This document shows, piece after piece, positions 58,829 through 64,000 of a stretch of 64,000 nt of DNA; positions within the stretch are counted from its first letter, which is position 1; each line of letters opens with the position of its first letter. The stretch lies in NCBI GenBank assembly GCA_010015655.1, contig ML976712.1:227446-291445 (forward strand). The letters are read 5' to 3'. The position numbers and the translations under genes were made by a program. A model generated the notes under the pieces. The model saw only the letters and a program-made list of their open reading frames with translations, was not told the DNA's origin and did no database searches. This DNA comes from Bimuria novae-zelandiae CBS 107.79 (taxonomy: Eukaryota > Ascomycota > Dothideomycetes > Pleosporales > Didymosphaeriaceae).

Positions 58829-59071
58829 TCACTCTAGGCTTCAATACACGTGCACGAGGCAGCCATGTCGTGGTAGGGACGTAATTTTACGAGAATTTTG
58901 GTGTTGAGGAACGGAACCGTTGTTTCGTGGTGACGGTCATAGTAGACGGGTTCACTCTAGGCTTCAAAACACGTGCACAAGGCAGTAATATCGTAGTGGT
59001 GATGTGATTGGATGAGAAGCTTGGCGTTGAGGAACCTCGGAATGGAACCGTGGTCAACCACAGTAGACGGG
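58829..59071 (+). repeat. Tandem ~120-bp duplication upstream of SF3B1
   Basis: Two diverged units (58829-58951, 58952-59071), each starting TCACTCTAGGCTTCAA, containing ACACGTGCAC (an E-box core) and GTTGAGGAAC, and ending AGTAGACGGG. Lies 250 bp upstream of the SF3B1 start, between island border and gene. Confidence 0.8.
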
Positions 59072-59319
59072 AGGCAAGAGCTCACAATACAGTCAGACAA
59101 GTTGAATAACCTACACAGCTATCTATATATAAGATCTTTGCAAGTCCATAGTACCTCCATCTATGACCTGAGGCCGACTTCCTCGAGCACTCTAGTAAAA
59201 AAAAATCCGACACGTGATAGAAGGCGATCAGGTCCGTGCGTGTTTAGCGTCTGTACAGCTTCGAAAGGGTTCCCCTCGCCATCCGTCCCTTCGAACACAG
59301 CACCACATCCTGCAACACC

Positions 59320-62300
59320 ATGGCCGGCCCGCGCGCAGGAAAGAAGGATAGCGCCAACGGCTCTGCCGGGGGGAGCAAGCAGTCGCTGACTGAGGCGTTC
59401 GACAAGGACCTCTACGACGGCAACGGCGGCGACAAGTACGCCGGCTACAACATGTCCATTGCTGCAAACGAGGATGAGGACATGGAGGATGCGGGCGAGA
59501 TGAATGGACGGCGCCTGGTTGGACAGTACACAGCAAGCGCAGATATGCTCAACGAATACGCGCATGGCGAGGACGACCTGCTTGAGTCCCGCGAGAAGCA
59601 AGCCCAGATCGCCTCGCGCGAGACCGACTACCAGCGCCGCCGCTTCGATCGCAAGCTGTCCCCCGAGCGCGCAGACCCATACGCGAAGGACGGCGAGAAC
59701 GGAGGCATGTCATACAAGGAGGTGATGCAGGCGCGCGACCTGGAGCGGGAGGAGGCGCGTGTCCAGCGGCTCATCGAGGAGCGCGAAAAGAACGGCAACG
59801 AAGTTCTGGACCACAAGCCCACACTCAAAGACGACGCGCCCGAGATGGATGGCAGCAAGACACCGCCCATGGAGAAGAAGCGAAAGCGCCGCCGGTGGGA
59901 TGACGACGGCGAGGAGGAGAAGCCTATGAAGATCGAAGAGGCAGCGGTAGAGCCTGCAGTCAAGAAGCGGTCGCGATGGTCGCCCGATCCACAAGAAGTG
60001 AAGCCCGACGAACTCGCCGCCGCCGCCCCCGTCCGTTCACGATGGGACACAGCTGCCGTCGCCAGCGCCACGCCGATTCCCGCTGCCAACGGCACCAAGA
60101 TCGCAGCACCTACGACGTTCGCATTCGGTACCGACATCTCCGCACGCAACGCTCCTCTTTCCGACGAGCAGCTCGATATGATGCTTCCGTCCGAAGGCTA
60201 CAAGATCCTAGACCCGCCTCCTGGTTATGAGCCTGTTCGTAGACCAGTCGGCATGCCTGCTCTTCCGACAGGATACCAGGGTTACCTAGTGCCTGAAGCA
60301 GACAATAGCATGGCCATGATGGGCAAGCAGCTGCCGACGGAGATTCCCGGTGTTGGTGACCTGCAGTTCTTCAAGAACGAGGACATGAAGTACTTTGGGA
60401 AACTGACTGACGGTGCGGATGAGAACGAACTGACAGTGGAGGAGCTGAAGGAGCGAAAGATCATGCGCCTCCTGTTGAAAGTGAAAAACGGCACTCCTCC
60501 TATGCGAAAGACTGCCTTGCGACAGCTTACTGACAATGCTCGCCAATTTGGACCGGCAGCCCTCTTCAACCAGATTTTGCCGCTTCTTATGGAGCGAACA
60601 CTTGAGGACCAAGAGCGCCATTTGCTCGTGAAGGTGGTCGATCGTGTGCTTTACAAGCTCGATGACCTAGTTAGGCCCTACGTCCACAAGATCTTGGTCG
60701 TTATCCAACCGCTGCTTATTGATCAAGATTACTACGCACGAGTTGAGGGTCGAGAGATCATCTCCAACCTCGCAAAGGCTGCCGGCTTAGCCCACATGAT
60801 ATCAACAATGCGCCCGGACCTAGATCATACCGATGAATACGTGCGGTAAGTCCTTATTACTTTCCTTTTTTGCCCTCTTTGCAATGCATGTTTTTGAGAT
60901 GTCCACCGGGGGGAATCCTCACGGGTGGATAATCCCTCCCCCCGGGGGTAATACCCAACGAGCGGACAATTCCATTCCTACTTTGTACTCTGTTACACCA
61001 CCATATTCTCATGATCTTCAAGTTTATCCACACCGTCCACTTTCGAGTTATACCTATACTAACGTATTATACAGGAACACGACCGCCCGCGCCTTCGCCG
61101 TCGTGGCTTCGGCTTTGGGCATTCCTGCTCTACTTCCTTTCCTCCGAGCTGTCTCCAGATCGCGAAAATCATGGACAGCTCGACACACCGGTGTCAAAAT
61201 TATCCAACAGATTGCGGTTCTGATGGGATGTGCCATCTTACCGCACCTCAAGGGATTGGTCGACGCTATTGCGGATAACTTGAACGATGAACAGCCCAAA
61301 GTTCGGATGGCAGCGTCGTTGTCAATTTCAGCTCTCGCCGAGGCCGCTGCGCCTTACGGCATCGAGTCATTTGACGATGTCTTGAACCCCCTCTGGACTG
61401 GCGCTCGTCGCCAGCGAGGAAAGGCCCTCGCTGCATTTCTCAAGGCAATTGGCTTTTTGGTCGTTTTGATGGACGAAGAGTATTCCAACTACTACACGAG
61501 TCAGGTCATGCCGATCGTGATTAGAGAATTCCAGTCGCCAGATGAAGGTATGTGTGGATATGCTGACATTCGCATGTGTGGATGTACTGACAATCGAGCA
61601 GAAATGAAGAAGGTTGTTCTCCTGGTAACAAGCCAGTGTGCCGGCACCGCCGGCGTTACCCCAGTCTATTTGAAGGATCATGTTTTGCCGGATTTCTTCA
61701 AGCATTTCTGGATTCGAAGGCTAGCTCTCGACAAACGTAACTCACGTCAGGTCATCGACACAACTGTCAGTCTGGCCCAAAAGGCAGGAGTGGCCGAGAT
61801 CGTTGGACGAATCGTCCAGAACCTCAAAGATGAGAGCGAAGCTTACCGCAAGATGACGATGGAGACAATTGACAAGGTTATCAGCACTCTCGGCGCGCAT
61901 GACGTCGACCAGCGCCTGGAAGAACAACTTGTGGACGGTATTCTAGTTGCTTTCCAGGATCAGACTGTAGAAGACCCTATAATCATTGACGGGTTCGCAA
62001 CGGTCGTTAATGCTCTTGGCGAGCGAATGAAGAGCTATCTGCCCCAGCTTGTTTCGATCGTCCTTCACCGGCTTAATAACAAGTCGGCGACGGTGCGACA
62101 GCAGGCGGCCGATCTCGTCTCGCGTATTTCATTCTTATTGCAAAAATGCGAAGAAGATACCCAACTGGTGCGTCTTGGGTCAGTTCTCTACGAGAATCTC
62201 GGCGAAGTAAGTCCCCCCGTCTCCCTCCACTATGCGGACTCTGCGCTGACACGTGTTCAGGAATATCCAGAGGTGCTTGGATCCATTATCGGGGCGCTGC

Positions 62301-63214
62301 GAGCTGTGGTTACGGTCGTTGGGTTGTCGTCGATGCAACCCCCCGTCAAGGATCTTCTCCCGCGCCTCACCCCCATTCTCCGCAACCGACATGAGAAGGT
62401 ACAAGAGAACACAATTGACCTCGTCGGCCGCATAGCCGACAGAGCTTCTGATTTCGTGCCTGCGCGCGAGTGGATGAGGATAACGTTCGAGTTATTGGAC
62501 ATGCTCAAGGCCCACAAAAAAGGTATTCGTCGAGCGGCTAACAATACCTTCGGGTACATTGCAAAAGCTGTCGGCCCTCAGGATGTCCTGGCTACCCTGC
62601 TCAACAACCTTAGGGTGCAGGAACGACAGAGCCGTGTTTGTACGGCAGTGGCAATCGGGATCGTCGCCGAGACGTGTAGCCCGTTCACCGTCCTTCCTGC
62701 CCTGATGAATGAGTACCGCGTACCCGAATTGAACGTACAGAACGGCGTGCTGAAAGCATTATCCTTCATGTTTGAGTACATCGGCGAGATGGCAAAGGAC
62801 TACGTTTACGCGGTCACTACTTTGCTGGAGGACGCCCTCACGGATCGCGATCAAGTCCATCGTCAAACGGCGGCCAGCGTGGTTCGTCATCTCGCGTTAG
62901 GTTGCGCAGGACAAGGTGTCGAGGACGCGATGATTCACCTACTCAATCTCGTCTGGCCGAACGTTTACGAGCAGAGCCCTCACGTGATCGACCGTGTCAT
63001 TGAAGCCATCGAGGCTATCCGCAACGCCGTCGGTTGTGGAGTCATCTTGAATTACACTCTTGGTGGGCTGCTCCATCCTGCTAGGCGTGTCCGCACGCCT
63101 TACTGGCGCATATACAACGACATGTACGTCCAGCAGGCCGATAGCTTAATCCCATACCTACCCCAGCTCAACGATGGCGGGATGAAGCGGGACGAGCTGG
63201 AGATCTTCATCTGA
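59320..63214 (+). CDS. HSH155: Splicing factor 3B subunit 1 (U2 snRNP, Hsh155), 1185 aa
   Basis: Largest SF3b subunit; HEAT-repeat superhelix that clamps the U2-branch-site duplex in the nucleus. Exons 59320-60845, 61075-61547, 61602-62206, 62261-63214; 3558 nt, exact frame; introns 229, 54, 54 bp. Start [15 protein letters not shown]. The disordered N-terminus has three RW-type U2AF-ligand-like motifs (Trp193 in KRRRWDDD, Trp220 in RSRWSPDP, Trp242 in RSRWDTA) and the SF3B6/p14-binding segment [18 protein letters not shown] repeats fill residues about 370-1170 ([54 protein letters not shown]). Ends KRDELEIFI. Intron 1 has a perfect TACTAAC branch site. Intact. Confidence 0.96.
60846..61074 (+). 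other. HSH155: Long first intron of SF3B1 with hairpin
   Basis: 229 bp, four times the usual length here, GTAAGT donor, TACTAAC branch, ATACAG acceptor. Near 60906-60950 a C/G-rich segment can fold: CCGGGGGG pairs with CCCCCCGG about 26 nt further. Confidence 0.75.
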
Positions 63215-64000
63215 GACGGTGCCGAGCACTGGGAGAGACTGTTCAGGGCGTTTCACTCGAACGACGCAGGTGAGATTGCCTTACTTTAATTCGCTGCAAC
63301 TCGAGACATCACGGATGGTTGCGCTTTTTTGGGGGCATGTAACGGTAGTGTATGAGTACAGAAGCGTGGGGTAAATCGTCTGTCTGCCAGACATGGTTCT
63401 GCCTCGCCCCAACTTTGGGGGGCGGAAAGAATCTTGCATGTACATCACTTGGGCATTGGGCAGAGCAAGCACTGAAAAGGTTTACATCGGAGTCTAGGTC
63501 TCGAGAAGTTTATCTGATTCCCCGGGGCCACCCGCGTGGATGCGAATGAAAATGGTATATCACTGATTCTCAACATGTCGCACGGGCACTGATTGCACTT
63601 AGGCTTTCGCGGCGTCGTACGTCGAGGATTAGGCTTTGTAACCGTGATTGTGATGGTGGTGAGTTTAGTTTGCCGCGCGTAGGACTCCGTGACCGAGACA
63701 TTCCCAAGCCTCACCTCAAGGTTCTAGAAAAGTAGAAAAGTGCGTGCAAAGTAAGTGCGAGGGTGGCAAGGCGTCGTTCGCAGGAGCATTTGCCTTCTCA
63801 CCCGATCTATGTGATAGCCGCCTGTGCGACCGTACTGTGGCGGCGCAGGCAAGCTTGCTGTGCCATTTGGCCGGAATCAGAGGGCGCTGAATTACCCGTT
63901 TGGAGCGGTTATACGGGTACAGCCTCGAGCCGCACCGGTGCGTAGACAAGGCTTTATCGTAGAAGCGCCTGCACTGCGCGGCGCGGTGTGGTGCTGTGCG
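63215..64000. other. SF3B1 3' flank, no gene recognised
   Basis: 3' UTR of SF3B1 and ordinary sequence to the window end; only short frames on both strands. Confidence 0.4.

Noticed and set aside
59161..60621. Minus-strand ORFs up to 173 codons over SF3B1
   Set aside because: Antisense shadows of a well-supported gene.

Overview
The window is nuclear DNA of a filamentous ascomycete. Protein genes are cut by many short introns (about 45-60 bp, GT/GC...AG, CTAAC/CTGAC-type branch sites). Several products are fungal types (filamentous-fungal STAND/NLR protein, vezatin-like peroxisomal protein). The repeats carry C-to-T / G-to-A decay typical of repeat-induced point mutation (RIP). A 256-residue protein at 9.4-10.4 kb resembles a family I associate with Pleosporales, so a Dothideomycete is the best guess; that placement is inference.

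Layout. 1-3.1 kb (minus): two decayed genes, a DHA1-type MFS drug/H+ antiporter running off the left edge and a ketosamine-3-kinase-like gene. 4.4-7.4 kb (minus): intact pyridoxal kinase and PCNA in tandem. 8.2-8.6 kb: EMC6. 9.4-10.4 kb: conserved hypothetical protein. 12.2-13.3 kb: probable secreted metallopeptidase pseudogene with a T14-G16 run. 14.8-16.8 kb (plus): vezatin-like two-TM protein. 17.0-17.9 kb: doubtful ORF. 19.3-20.4 and 24.5-25.4 kb: two related C2H2 zinc-finger genes separated by 4 kb in which I recognise nothing. 27.6-30.6 kb (minus) TEL2 and 30.9-32.3 kb (plus) UBA3 share a 253-bp divergent promoter. 59.3-63.2 kb (plus): SF3B1/HSH155. The housekeeping genes splice to complete frames of the expected family length when introns are placed by hand.

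The main feature is the 26-kb island at 32.65-58.74 kb between UBA3 and SF3B1. Its two ends are inverted copies of the same sequence, each next to a TA. The arms flank one cargo gene, a STAND/NLR receptor (HeLo-like N-terminus, NACHT, ten near-identical ankyrin repeats) with one in-frame stop between NACHT and ankyrin parts. The right arm was later split by a tandem Ty1/copia array on the minus strand (two internal regions sharing a central LTR, plus an extra LTR). The more decayed copia copy received a 332-bp solo LTR and a Ty3/gypsy chromovirus; the gypsy 5' LTR was in turn split by a 1.93-kb Fot1/pogo transposon; a roughly 365-bp sequence without RIP sits in the outer copia LTR. All three recognisable reverse transcriptases carry Asp-to-Asn in the catalytic motif, as expected from G-to-A RIP. 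Removing the later insertions leaves an element of about 5.6 kb whose only recognisable cargo is the NLR.

Other notable points are a 6-nt micro-exon in UBA3, an 11-nt micro-exon in pyridoxal kinase, a PCNA start codon apparently assembled by splicing, and two GC-AG introns.
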